A DNA stretch of 5,165 nucleotides from Desulfobulbus sp. (GCA_028684915.1 JAQUEZ010000364.1:1-5165), one strand, 5' to 3'. Shown: positions 1 to 5,165, counted from the stretch's first letter. Notes: generated from the letters alone by a model not told the origin. Numbers and translations are program-made.

Positions 1-996
1 CGTCAGGAATTTTATGCTGCGACAAATAGGGCTTGGATTGGTTATCGAACAGACCACCATTGTATGAAGCAATTTCAAATCCTTCGCCCAGGTGGCCGAC
101 ATCAATCCAAGTGCAAAGTTGCAGCAAGTCCTGCCACAAGCTTCCATCCTCTGCAGGAATCAATCCTCGGTGCATGTCGGCGGCTTTAATCACCAGTCCT
201 TGTAAACTGTATTTCGAATAGCCCGGTTGGTCAACGGGCAGTAGTTGCCGGGATTCCGCATAAAGAATAAACAGAATCCGGTACAGCATGTACACCGCGT
301 TTTCGAAAATTTCGGCTCGATCTTCTTCACTGTATTGCTCCCGCTTTGCATCCCGAATAAACCCGTGACACAAGCGCTTCAGAACTTCATCCACATTAGC
401 CTGCAAGTGGTTTTCGATTTTTCCAACAGCCGCCGCCGAAGCTTGAAGATGGGACTCCAACCCTGGTTCCGCAGTAAAGGCGTCACGGGTCATGAACTGA
501 AGAAAGGCCCGGAATGCTGCCGAGTCATTGCTACGAATCGCTTCTTCCAGGTTTATTTCAACGAACGCCTCCATCGGCGCCGTTTGCTTCGCATTGTAAA
601 GCCGCCATACGGGACCATTGGTGAGCAGTCCCCACTTTAGTCGATGTTGTTTTGTGAGATGCAGCAACTTTTGCGCCCAGTGGGAGCCTTTGATCGTTTC
701 GTCCAGCGAATCCTCCGGCTCAACAATGATCAATGCTGCCAGTGGAGTCTCAAATGAATAGTCGCCAAATAAAAGTCCGCTGCCCGTGTCCGTAGGTTGC
801 AATGCAAATCCTACGGCATTAAGCACCGGATCGATAAAGGTGTCCATTGATGTCTGCCGGTTTTCGAAACAAGCATCGGCTAACCAGCCTTTTAATGTAG
901 TAAAGATTGCTCCATCCTGATCCCCGTGAACCGGGTTTTGCAGTAGTTCTTTGGTATATGTTTGTGAAAACAAGCAGTGGTTTTTTAGGTTCACAA
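1..996 (-). CDS. Eco57I/type IIG-like restriction-modification protein, N-terminal part, cut by left edge, start out of frame
   Basis: The protein probably cuts and/or N6-adenine-methylates DNA as a single-chain restriction-modification enzyme; only about 332 N-terminal codons are visible. Counting from the GTG with the frame corrected, residues ~52-135 resemble the HsdR_N/PD-(D/E)xK nuclease fold: a 'FIDPVLNAVGF' helix, 'FGDY' (D79), 'ALIIVEPEDSLDE' (E93, E95) and 'WGLLTNGPVWRLYN'. Residues ~190-318 match the helical region before the methylase core of Eco57I-type enzymes: 'YMLYRILFILYAESRQLLP', 'YSKYSLQGL' and 'YNGGLFD'. The SAM-binding and NPPY motifs would lie beyond the edge. The open frame is uninterrupted to the edge, but its first ATG is at 847, after conserved-looking sequence. 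The GTG at 996 has an ideal SD but sits one frame away, so a -1 shift at 982..988 is needed. PglX or DrmMI-type methylases are alternatives. Family is confident; intactness is not. Confidence 0.8.
982..988 (-). other. A AAA AAC slippery heptamer / A6 tract at the frame junction of the restriction-modification gene
   Basis: Read in the frame of the GTG at 996, the codons are GTG AAC CTA AAA AAC, which is the classic X XXY YYZ slippery arrangement. A -1 shift here moves translation into the long methylase frame (CCA CTG CTT GTT ...). One extra A in the six-A run would have the same effect. Without a shift, the GTG frame ends after 34 codons at 892..894. Whether this is recoding, phase variation, a mutation or a sequencing error cannot be told from the sequence. 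Confidence 0.6.
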
Positions 997-1002
997 AAGG
1001 CC

Positions 1003-1011
1003 CTCCCTTGA
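1003..1011 (-). promoter_or_regulatory. Ribosome binding site that selects the GTG start at 996
   Basis: The minus strand reads AAGGGAGGG, then six bases CCTTTT, then GTG at 996..994. This is close to an optimal SD and spacing. No ATG, GTG or TTG in the methylase reading frame has a comparable SD nearby, so the site argues that the gene begins here even though the frame must change at 982..988. The SD also ends about 14 nt before the slippery heptamer. Confidence 0.7.
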
Positions 1012-1077
1012 TATGATCCCTAAAAGTTAATGATTCGCCGCTTTACCATGATGTCCTGCAAAAAGCATACTATCAAA

Positions 1078-1105
1078 GTTATGCACTTCACTACTTATGA
1101 TTCAA
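1078..1105 (-). promoter_or_regulatory. Weak candidate promoter upstream of the restriction-modification gene
   Basis: The minus strand shows TTGAAT (1105..1100), a 16-nt gap, then CATAAC (1083..1078); each hexamer matches four of six sigma-A consensus bases. It lies in the AT-rich 129-nt gap between the 233-aa gene and the GTG at 996. No terminator is visible in this gap, so read-through from the upstream gene is equally possible. Confidence 0.22.
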
Positions 1106-1125
1106 TAGATCGCAATAAACTGGTA

Positions 1126-1827
1126 TCAATTTTTTGGATCAGAAATATACCGCAAGAAGCAGTTCCCCATTTCTGTGCTGCGAGCTGCCATAAGACCATG
1201 AAAAGTCAATGTTCCGTGGATATTAACCTCTTGCAATAAACCTCGTATGTGCAAATCATTCACAAACAGCTGGGTTAATGCCTCTTGCGCTTTGAGTTCA
1301 GGAAAAGCGTGATAAATAACGTTGGTCAACGCACTTGTTGTAAAATCTGGAAACTTGTGATTATTCTCCGTTGCCCACTGGCGAGGATCTCTCATCAAAT
1401 CCAGCAACTTTAGATGAACGATTGTCAGTTCATCAATATAGCGCAGGAAAACAAGTTGCTGAGTTTCTTCAAGATTTATTTTTAATGCGCTATTACGCAC
1501 AGCGTTTTTTAAGGCCACGATCTTCTCTGCATGATGGTTGCGCAAAGCAATCTGGCTCGCTTGTAGAAAAATGTCAAGAAAAGTCTCATCTTCCCTGAGT
1601 TTATCCCATGAAAAATCCAAAATGGTTTCCCGCAATTCATTTAGCGCTTCAGCGACTTGATTCATCCACACTTCTCGGCGTCGTGCCAGCGGAGGAGTGA
1701 TCACCTTTTCAAAGAGTTCCGCAACCACTCCGCCGACGCCAGGAATGCAAGACAGAGTTCCTTTTGTCAAGCTGTGAAGATCATCACTGATGCTTTTTTC
1801 CGGTGGTGTCAATAAATTCTTAGGCAT
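1126..1827 (-). CDS. Uncharacterised 233-aa protein with Gly-rich hydrophobic N-terminal segment, beside a restriction-modification gene
   Basis: I do not recognise a characterised function. The ATG at 1827 is chosen because GAGGAGG (1840..1834) lies six bases upstream; a TTG at 1842 in the same frame would sit on that SD. Residues 20-47 hold a hydrophobic, glycine-rich stretch ('SCIPGVGGVVAELFEKVITP') that could insert in or lie on a membrane. It is followed by 'PPLARRREVW' and then a mostly helical body (residues 55-145) and a C-terminal region with 'FVNDLHIRGLL' and 'ARSTEMGNCFLRYI'. From memory, this layout resembles a widespread family of bacterial hypothetical proteins with a Pro-Pro-Leu...Arg-Arg...Trp motif after a Gly-rich helix; I cannot confirm that here. 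It ends 129 nt before the GTG of the restriction-modification gene on the same strand. A defence-linked role is inference from position only. Confidence 0.85.
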   Translation of the reverse strand: MPKNLLTPPEKSISDDLHSLTKGTLSCIPGVGGVVAELFEKVITPPLARRREVWMNQVAEALNELRETILDFSWDKLREDETFLDIFLQASQIALRNHHAEKIVALKNAVRNSALKINLEETQQLVFLRYIDELTIVHLKLLDLMRDPRQWATENNHKFPDFTTSALTNVIYHAFPELKAQEALTQLFVNDLHIRGLLQEVNIHGTLTFHGLMAARSTEMGNCFLRYISDPKN

Positions 1828-1849
1828 AGGGTGCCTCCTCAATGATATA

Positions 1850-1878
1850 CTAATATTTCATTCCCGATAAAAATACAA
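1850..1878 (-). promoter_or_regulatory. Weak candidate promoter of the 233-aa gene
   Basis: TTGTAT (1878..1873), a 17-nt spacer and TATTAG (1855..1850) precede the SD at 1840. The -35 match is poor. A promoter is expected here because a strong terminator (1901..1928) isolates this gene from the one upstream, and the region is AT-rich, but other hexamer pairs cannot be excluded. Confidence 0.28.
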
Positions 1879-1900
1879 TTTCCTGCCAACCAATGCCAAT

Positions 1901-1928
1901 AAAAAAATACGGACTGCATAGCAGTCCG
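1901..1928 (-). terminator. Rho-independent terminator of the 124-aa acidic protein gene
   Basis: On the minus strand an 8-bp perfect stem CGGACTGC / GCAGTCCG closes a 3-nt loop and is followed by TA and seven T. It starts 15 nt after the TAA of the 124-aa gene. The T run on the plus-strand side is much weaker, so it works mainly for minus-strand transcription. Confidence 0.9.
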
Positions 1929-1943
1929 CGTTTTACAGGGTTT

Positions 1944-2318
1944 TTATTCTTCGTCGTCTTCCTTCAGCTCGATTGTTTCCCCGTCGAGTTTGCCGTTCCA
2001 GATTTCCTCGCGCAGCGCGTCATCGTTTTGCTCCGCGCCACCGGCCCCAGCTCCATTTTCATCTCCGCCACCCTCATCCCGGCCTTCCTCCATCGCCAGG
2101 ATCGCGGCGATGCGGTGGATGATGTCGTGCGCTTCCTCGACCCGTTTCTCCGCGACCGTGGCGTCAGACTGTTCTTCGGTTTCGGCCACGTCTTCGACCA
2201 CGCCGATGACTTGGCCGATCTGGCCGATCCGGCGCTGGGTCAGTTCATCCTGCGAGGCGACTTCCTCAAAGGCTCCCAGCAGCACCCGGATGATTTTCGT
2301 GATATCAGTTAGCAACAT
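1944..2318 (-). CDS. Uncharacterised very acidic 124-aa protein
   Basis: No known family is recognised. The gene has GGAGG (2332..2328) nine bases before ATG at 2318 and a strong terminator right after its TAA, which supports it as a real single gene. The protein begins with a short amphipathic helix (residues 3-18, 'LTDITKIIRVLLGAFEEV'). A Glu/Gln-rich helical stretch to about residue 78, suited to a coiled coil, contains a small internal repeat 'IGQIGQVIG'. A Gly/Asp/Asn-rich flexible linker follows (80-98), then a short segment 'IWNGKLDGETIEL' and an acidic tail. A protein-protein interaction or scaffold role would fit but is only inference. A 139-codon open frame on the opposite strand (1893..2312) is a shadow without an SD. 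The gene lies between two terminators and so is probably transcribed alone, or by read-through from the YvrJ operon. Confidence 0.75.
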   Translation of the reverse strand: MLLTDITKIIRVLLGAFEEVASQDELTQRRIGQIGQVIGVVEDVAETEEQSDATVAEKRVEEAHDIIHRIAAILAMEEGRDEGGGDENGAGAGGAEQNDDALREEIWNGKLDGETIELKEDDEE

Positions 2319-2404
2319 AATGTTTTTCCTCCATTCATCATTTCATTTTGTCCGGCAATGGTTCTGCCGCCGGTGGCGTTGGTTTGCTTCGTTATCTTGA
2401 TGGG

Positions 2405-2454
2405 CAAAAACTTGGGACAGGCACTTGTTGAAAAATGCTGTCCCTTGTTTTTTG
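2405..2454 (-). terminator. Rho-independent terminator after the intron-split operon, probably working both ways
   Basis: The minus strand carries GGGACAGCA and TGcCTGTCCC arms (2444..2414, one bulged C) around a 12-nt loop, followed by AAGTTTTTG. The plus strand has TTGTTTTTTG after the same hairpin. It lies about 56 nt after the stop of the third small gene and closes the DUF2922-YvrJ operon. Confidence 0.75.
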
Positions 2455-2500
2455 CCTGTGGGTAATTCCCCTTTCCCATGCCGGAGTGGTCGTCCAGCCT

Positions 2501-2622
2501 TTACGCCGTTTTCTTCTCGTTTCGCTGCCGCCACTCGCGACATTCATTGCAGCGGTTCTGCTGATCCTCCAGCCGCTGGCAGATCGCCACGGCGGTCTTT
2601 TCAAACGCGCCGAGACGATCAT
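2501..2622 (-). CDS. 3' exon of the small 78-aa gene interrupted by the group II intron
   Basis: This exon continues the reading frame of 4845..4959. After intron removal, the last base C of the 5' exon joins AT to form CAT (His39), and the frame runs 'HDRLGAFEKTAVAICQRL' and onward to TAA at 2503..2501. The segment is Glu/Gln/Arg/Lys-rich, likely one long helix, with Cys at 54 and a CxxC at 64-67 of the spliced protein ('NRCNECREW'), which could bind metal or form disulphides. No domain is recognised. In this exon alone the frame has no start codon with an SD, so it depends on splicing, or else it is dead if the intron does not splice. A competing 76-codon frame at 2392..2622 begins by chance at the first exon base. 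Confidence 0.72.
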
Positions 2623-2662
2623 GTTACCCTAAGCCAACAAGTCGCCCTGCTGACTCGGCTTC
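2623..2662 (-). ncRNA. Group II intron domain VI with candidate branch-point adenosine
   Basis: The arms AAGCCGAGTC and GACTTGTTGGCTT form an imperfect hairpin just after domain V. An unpaired A at 2630, eight bases from the 3' splice site, sits where the lariat branch point is expected. The intron then ends GGGTAAC. Confidence 0.75.
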
Positions 2663-2663
2663 A

Positions 2664-2697
2664 AAACCGGACTTGACAGTTTCCCGTCATCCGGCTC
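2664..2697 (-). ncRNA. Group II intron catalytic domain V
   Basis: A 34-nt hairpin begins GAGCCGGATGACGG, has a GAAA tetraloop, and closes with TCAAGTCCGGTTT. It contains the conserved AGC triad near its 5' end and the expected pairing GAGCCGGA with TCCGGTTT. It begins only one base after the maturase stop codon (2701..2699), so almost no 3' part of domain IV is left. Confidence 0.9.
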
Positions 2698-2698
2698 C

Positions 2699-4396
2699 TC
2701 AACTCTCCATACTTTCTAAAGAGCGTTTCTTCTGACGACAATGTTCATGTACAAGTTGACTGATTTCCCTTTGGCTTTTGCGTTGCTCGCCGTGGACTCG
2801 CTCCATTACGGCTACCGGTTCTGACATCCGGGTAAAGTACAATCCGCATATTGCACAGCATCCCTTTTGTTTTTTGAGAAGCCTTGCAACGTAATTGTCC
2901 AATTCCGGATGCCGCCCCATCCGAGTGGCCCAGTACAGCCAGTCCCCATCATAGGGACTGCGTTTCCTGTCCACCTTGATGTGACGACGTATCGGCGTTT
3001 CACCGTGCAGGTATAGGGTCGCCCCCTCCGGCGATCGGAATTGCCATCGTTTGCCGTTATGATGCCAGTACTTTCGGTAGATCCATTGCTTCGCTTTGTT
3101 CGGGTGTCTGCGTTTCATCCAAGCCCACAGCTTTTCCCATAGAACGTGCTGTAATTTGCTGAACGTCCTTGATGAAGCCTGTGTGGAATAGTAGCGGCAC
3201 CATCCCCGGATGATCGGGTTGAGTACGCGAATCAGTTTCTCCTGTGTACCAGCTTGCAAGCTGTCGATGGCTTCTCCCATTCTGCGTTGGTGACGAAGGA
3301 CTGCGTCCTTGCTGGGACGAATCAGCGGAAGAAATGTCAATCGCTCCTCACTGTTCGTATACCTACGGGTATGGGTTTTCCCCGCCGGTACCTGTTGTAT
3401 ATGGAAGCCGAGGAAATCAAAGCCCGGTGGGTGCCCGTTGATCGCTTCCAATGTATGGACGATGCGGGTTTTTGTCGGACTGAGTTCCAGACCCATCGTT
3501 GCCAGCCATTTCTCCGTAACATTACGGAGATTATGGATGACTTCCACGTCGCGGTGCATGATCACAAAATCGTCCGCATACCGAATGACCCGAGGCCACC
3601 AAGTCACGTCTTCTCCTGCGATAATGCGGCGACGGGGGATTTGACGCATGCTCTCCTCTTCCAGTCCATGCAGCGCGATGTTTGCCAAGAGCGGCGAAAT
3701 CACCCCTCCTTGCGGCGTCCCTCGATCTGCCCTCTGGAAGACGTCTCCTTTCATTACTCCAGCTTTTAACCAGCACCGTACTATGCGACGAACCCGTGGG
3801 GCTGCGTCCATCTTGTCGAGGAGCGCGTTGTGGTCGATGCGGTCGAAACATTTTGCAATGTCTGCATCCAGTACATATTTCGGTTGATGCATGATCTGTT
3901 CGAATATGTATTGAATGGCATCATGGCAGCCTCTGCCGGGGCGGAAGCCGTAGCTGTTTGGTTCAAACCGGGCTTCCCATTCCGGTTCCAGGGCCTGCTT
4001 GACCAACGCCTGTGCCGCCCGGTCTTGTAGGACCGGGATTCCCAGTGGTCGCCGCTCTGTTTTTCCCGGTTTCGGGATATATATACGGCGTACTGGCTGT
4101 GGCACAGGAATCTCTTTGAGCTGCTTGGCCAACTGAATTTTGTCTTTTGGACTGATGCGGGCGATCTTATCTATGCCGGGAGTGTTCTTCCCGGCATTGT
4201 CCTGCGCCACACGCCGCACGGCAAGTAACCGGGCAGCCCATGACGCAGTAAGAAGCCGTTGCAATCTCTGTACATTTCGTTTGTCGTTTCGAAGAGTAGC
4301 CTGGTAGATTCGTTTTTGAAGCTTGAAAACCGCCCGCTCGGCCTGAGGCCAGCGAATGGTTTTCCATTCATCCATCGGCAATGTTGCCGTGTCCAT
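2699..4396 (-). CDS. ltrA: Group II intron reverse transcriptase/maturase (LtrA type) with degenerate HNH-like C-terminus
   Basis: This 565-aa protein binds its own intron RNA, helps it fold and splice, and copies it into DNA during retrohoming. Visible parts: RVT_N-type N-terminus (~10-95), reverse transcriptase fingers/palm (~100-330) with 'LDADIAKCFDRIDH' (D179), 'GTPQGGVISPLLANI' and 'RYADDF' (catalytic D275, D276), then maturase domain X (~385-440, 'LNPIIRGWCRYY'), and a C-terminal HNH-like endonuclease region (~505-555). The RT and X domains look intact. The endonuclease region keeps 'CAIC' and 'LVHEHC', but the usual DH, N and final CH positions read differently ('ERVHG', 'EIS', 'HCR'), so nicking may be lost. 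The ATG at 4396 is chosen because AGGAGT lies seven to nine bases upstream; an in-frame extension to 4477 has no such support. It is translated from within the intron. Confidence 0.96.
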   Translation of the reverse strand: MDTATLPMDEWKTIRWPQAERAVFKLQKRIYQATLRNDKRNVQRLQRLLTASWAARLLAVRRVAQDNAGKNTPGIDKIARISPKDKIQLAKQLKEIPVPQPVRRIYIPKPGKTERRPLGIPVLQDRAAQALVKQALEPEWEARFEPNSYGFRPGRGCHDAIQYIFEQIMHQPKYVLDADIAKCFDRIDHNALLDKMDAAPRVRRIVRCWLKAGVMKGDVFQRADRGTPQGGVISPLLANIALHGLEEESMRQIPRRRIIAGEDVTWWPRVIRYADDFVIMHRDVEVIHNLRNVTEKWLATMGLELSPTKTRIVHTLEAINGHPPGFDFLGFHIQQVPAGKTHTRRYTNSEERLTFLPLIRPSKDAVLRHQRRMGEAIDSLQAGTQEKLIRVLNPIIRGWCRYYSTQASSRTFSKLQHVLWEKLWAWMKRRHPNKAKQWIYRKYWHHNGKRWQFRSPEGATLYLHGETPIRRHIKVDRKRSPYDGDWLYWATRMGRHPELDNYVARLLKKQKGCCAICGLYFTRMSEPVAVMERVHGEQRKSQREISQLVHEHCRQKKRSLESMES

Positions 4397-4844
4397 GACA
4401 TATCCACTCCTACTCTCGATATACCATTTGGAAAATCGGGGCCACGTCGGCTTATCCGTCGGCTTTCCCGGCGGCATTTGCTTCTTGGCCCATCCTTCCC
4501 TCCGCTGGCATGCGGCTGACTACCTGCTCCAGAACAATCTGGAGAGCCAGCGGAGGGTTACCCCGTTCCTGAGTATCGTTTTGCGTAAAGGTTAGAACCG
4601 CACTATCCACCGGGTTTCTGCGAGTGTGGAGCCGGTCACAGCTGGAGACGCCGGCCTCGTATCCTTGTCCGTTTTGGACCAAGCCCTTCGGTCCGCGTTG
4701 GGGGCTTGTTCTGGTTGACGGTGGTTCACGCATGCGTTCGCTTTCGCTGTTCCTGCTTTACCTGCTTGCGGGAGTTCCCAAGTCGGACTCCGGGTTACCC
4801 GCGTTTCACCCATGCTGGCGCCGTTCGGTTTGTCAATTCCGCAC
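4397..4844 (-). ncRNA. 5' part of the group II intron RNA (domains I-III and start of domain IV)
   Basis: This 448-nt stretch has no credible gene; open frames on both strands here are shadows. It starts GTGCGGAATTGAC and holds GC-rich inverted segments typical of domain I, for example GGGTAACCCGG and the GCCGG/CCGGC hairpin around 4630-4655. Its length fits the structured 5' half of an ORF-bearing intron. I did not resolve each domain boundary. Confidence 0.75.
4647..4652 (-). other. Candidate EBS1 (exon-binding site) of the intron
   Basis: GGCGTC, about 193 nt into the intron at the edge of a hairpin loop, contains GGCGT, which can pair with ACGCC, the last five exon bases before GTGCG. 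Position and pairing fit EBS1-IBS1. No matching EBS2-IBS2 pair was found by eye, so this is tentative. Confidence 0.4.
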
Positions 4845-4959
4845 GGCGTGGGCGATGCTGTTCCCTGTCCACCACAGGGGCTGGGAATTGAGTTTCCTCG
4901 CGCCCAGCTTCGATATTCAAGTTGTCGATGAAGATATTCCGACCTTCATTGCCTCCCAT
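4845..4959 (-). CDS. 5' exon of a small 78-aa gene interrupted by the group II intron
   Basis: The third gene of the DUF2922-YvrJ operon starts at ATG 4959, four bases after the YvrJ stop, with only AAGG directly before it, so translational coupling is likely. It runs 38 codons plus one base ('MGGNEGRNIFIDNLNIEAG' and onward to 'DREQHRPR') and meets the intron at 4844. Joined to 2501..2622 it encodes 78 residues: a short polar N-terminal part with 'FIDNLNIEAG' and a Pro-rich bend, then a charged helical C-terminal half with three Cys. I recognise no family or function. An ATG at 4947 after GGGAGGCA is in another frame, gives only ten codons, and was not chosen. Without splicing the frame runs into intron sequence. 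Confidence 0.72.
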
Positions 4960-4963
4960 CCTT

Positions 4964-5074
4964 TCAGACCATGGCCTGAATTTCGGGAGAACGGGTCACA
5001 CCCAGCTTCACCAAGAGCCAGGCTGAAACCGCAATCGGAAATCCCACCTGGGATACGAGCTGCGCCCAGTCCAT
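4964..5074 (-). CDS. yvrJ: YvrJ-like small membrane protein (36 aa)
   Basis: The peptide begins 'MDWAQLVSQVGFPIAVSAW' and continues 'LLVKLGVTRSPEIQAMV'. The motif GFPIAVSxxLLV is the hallmark of the YvrJ family of Bacillota: one short membrane helix (about residues 10-25) after a polar N-terminus, with a short charged tail inside or outside the cell. The family is usually about 45-50 residues, so this copy has a short tail. Its function is not known. It starts four bases after the stop of the DUF2922-like gene without a clear SD, which suggests coupled translation, and is followed four bases later by the intron-split gene. DUF2922-YvrJ pairing is common in Bacillota from general knowledge, and it supports the call despite the small size. 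Confidence 0.8.
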   Translation of the reverse strand: MDWAQLVSQVGFPIAVSAWLLVKLGVTRSPEIQAMV

Positions 5075-5078
5075 TGGA

Positions 5079-5165
5079 CTACGCCAGCACCGTGGTGTCC
5101 TGGGTCAGGATGACCGGATCGACTGCCGAGATGAGATCTCCGCCACTCGATGAAAACAGGTTCCG
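5079..5165 (-). CDS. DUF2922-like protein, C-terminal 28 residues, cut by right edge
   Basis: Only the end of the gene is present, from the window edge to TAG at 5081..5079. It reads 'NLFSSSGGDLISAVDP' followed by 'VILTQDTTVLA'. The pattern N-I/L-F-x-S-x-GGDL followed by a beta-strand and a final 'T-T-V' strand matches, from memory, the C-terminus of the ~70-residue DUF2922 family of Bacillota, whose role is unknown. The stop is four bases before the ATG of the YvrJ-like gene, the usual neighbour of this family. The promoter and start lie outside the window. The call rests on a short fragment plus context. Confidence 0.68.
   Translation of the reverse strand, partial: RNLFSSSGGDLISAVDPVILTQDTTVLA

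Larger units (their letters stand above)
2623..4844 (-). mobile_element. Complete group II intron encoding a reverse transcriptase/maturase
   Basis: The 5' end is GTGCG at 4844..4840, fitting the GUGYG boundary. The 3' end is ...TTAGGGTAAC at 2623, fitting the AY rule. Domains I-III fill about 4844-4397, the maturase gene lies in domain IV, and domains V and VI follow at 2697-2623. The boundaries are supported independently by coding: the sequences on either side join into one open frame of 78 codons. A candidate EBS1 (GGCGT, inside 4652..4647) could pair with ACGCC immediately 5' of the intron; it sits near a hairpin loop flanked by GCCGG and CCGGC. The element is 2222 nt, about normal for an ORF-bearing bacterial intron of the chloroplast-like (CL/IIB) type; that class assignment is from memory of related sequences. 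It inserts inside a gene rather than after a terminator, unlike IIC introns. Confidence 0.88.

Noticed and set aside
245..640. 131-codon open frame on the plus strand
   Set aside because: It lies fully antisense to the conserved restriction-modification frame and has no family resemblance or SD.
1828..1842. TTG at 1842 as start of the 233-aa gene
   Set aside because: It would place the start on top of the GAGGAGG ribosome binding site that serves the ATG at 1827.
1893..2312. 139-codon open frame on the plus strand, antisense to the 124-aa gene
   Set aside because: It overlaps the terminator hairpin at its start, has no SD and has a composition (Phe/Leu-rich mirror of Glu/Lys codons) expected of an antisense shadow.
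2353..2369. Small CGGCA/TGCCG hairpin upstream of the 124-aa gene
   Set aside because: Only five base pairs, no T run and no operator-like symmetry beyond chance.
2392..2622. 76-codon minus-strand frame beginning at the first base after the intron
   Set aside because: Its ATG would use the exon's first bases without an SD, its product is Arg-rich and low in character, and another frame joins the upstream exon exactly in phase.
3254..3769. 171-codon open frame on the plus strand inside the maturase gene
   Set aside because: It is antisense to the RT active-site region, which is clearly conserved on the minus strand.
4397..4477. N-terminal extension of the maturase to an upstream start
   Set aside because: The ATG at 4396 has a good SD (AGGAGT) and begins close to the usual family start; the extension lies in intron RNA and has no SD.
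4918..4947. Ten-codon frame starting at ATG 4947 after GGGAGGCA
   Set aside because: It ends after ten codons and the SD is too close; the overlapping frame from 4959 continues coherently across the intron.
1..5165. tRNA, rRNA, CRISPR array, IS ends or att sites
   Set aside because: None seen: no cloverleaf with a plausible anticodon arm, no spaced direct repeats, and no transposase or terminal inverted repeats apart from the group II intron.

Overview
The window reads as a Bacillota (Firmicutes) chromosome segment, probably a moderately GC-rich Clostridia-type organism. The evidence is a partial DUF2922-like gene followed by a YvrJ-like gene, strong AGGAGG-type ribosome binding sites, and compact hairpin terminators. 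The organism assignment is inference. Every gene I accept lies on the minus strand, so transcription runs from the right edge to the left edge.

Right part (5165 down to 2414): a tight operon of very small genes. It holds the C-terminus of a DUF2922-like protein, a 36-residue YvrJ-like membrane peptide, and a third small gene. That third gene is split by a complete 2222-nt group II intron (2623..4844). Removing the intron joins the two exon halves exactly in frame and gives a 78-residue protein. The intron starts with GTGCG, ends in AC after recognisable domains V and VI, and carries a 565-aa LtrA-type reverse transcriptase/maturase whose C-terminal HNH-like domain looks degenerate. A two-way terminator at 2414..2444 closes this operon.

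Middle part (2318 down to 1126): two unassigned genes. The first encodes a very acidic 124-aa protein with its own SD and a near-perfect terminator directly after it. The second encodes a 233-aa protein with a Gly-rich hydrophobic N-terminal segment. It must have its own promoter because a terminator precedes it. DNA here and to the left is visibly more AT-rich than the intron side.

Left part (996 to the left edge): the first ~332 codons of a large Eco57I/type IIG-like restriction-modification protein, cut by the window edge. It has a nuclease-like N-terminal domain and the YNGGLFD-type helical region that normally precedes the methyltransferase core. Its only well-placed start (GTG after AAGGGAGGG) is one frame away from the long open frame. 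The two frames meet at an A6 tract that forms a canonical A AAA AAC slippery heptamer. The gene is therefore frameshifted by one base, phase-variable, or expressed by -1 frameshifting. This junction and the exactly in-frame intron are the two most interesting points. The neighbouring unknown 233-aa gene plus the restriction-modification gene may form a small defence cluster.
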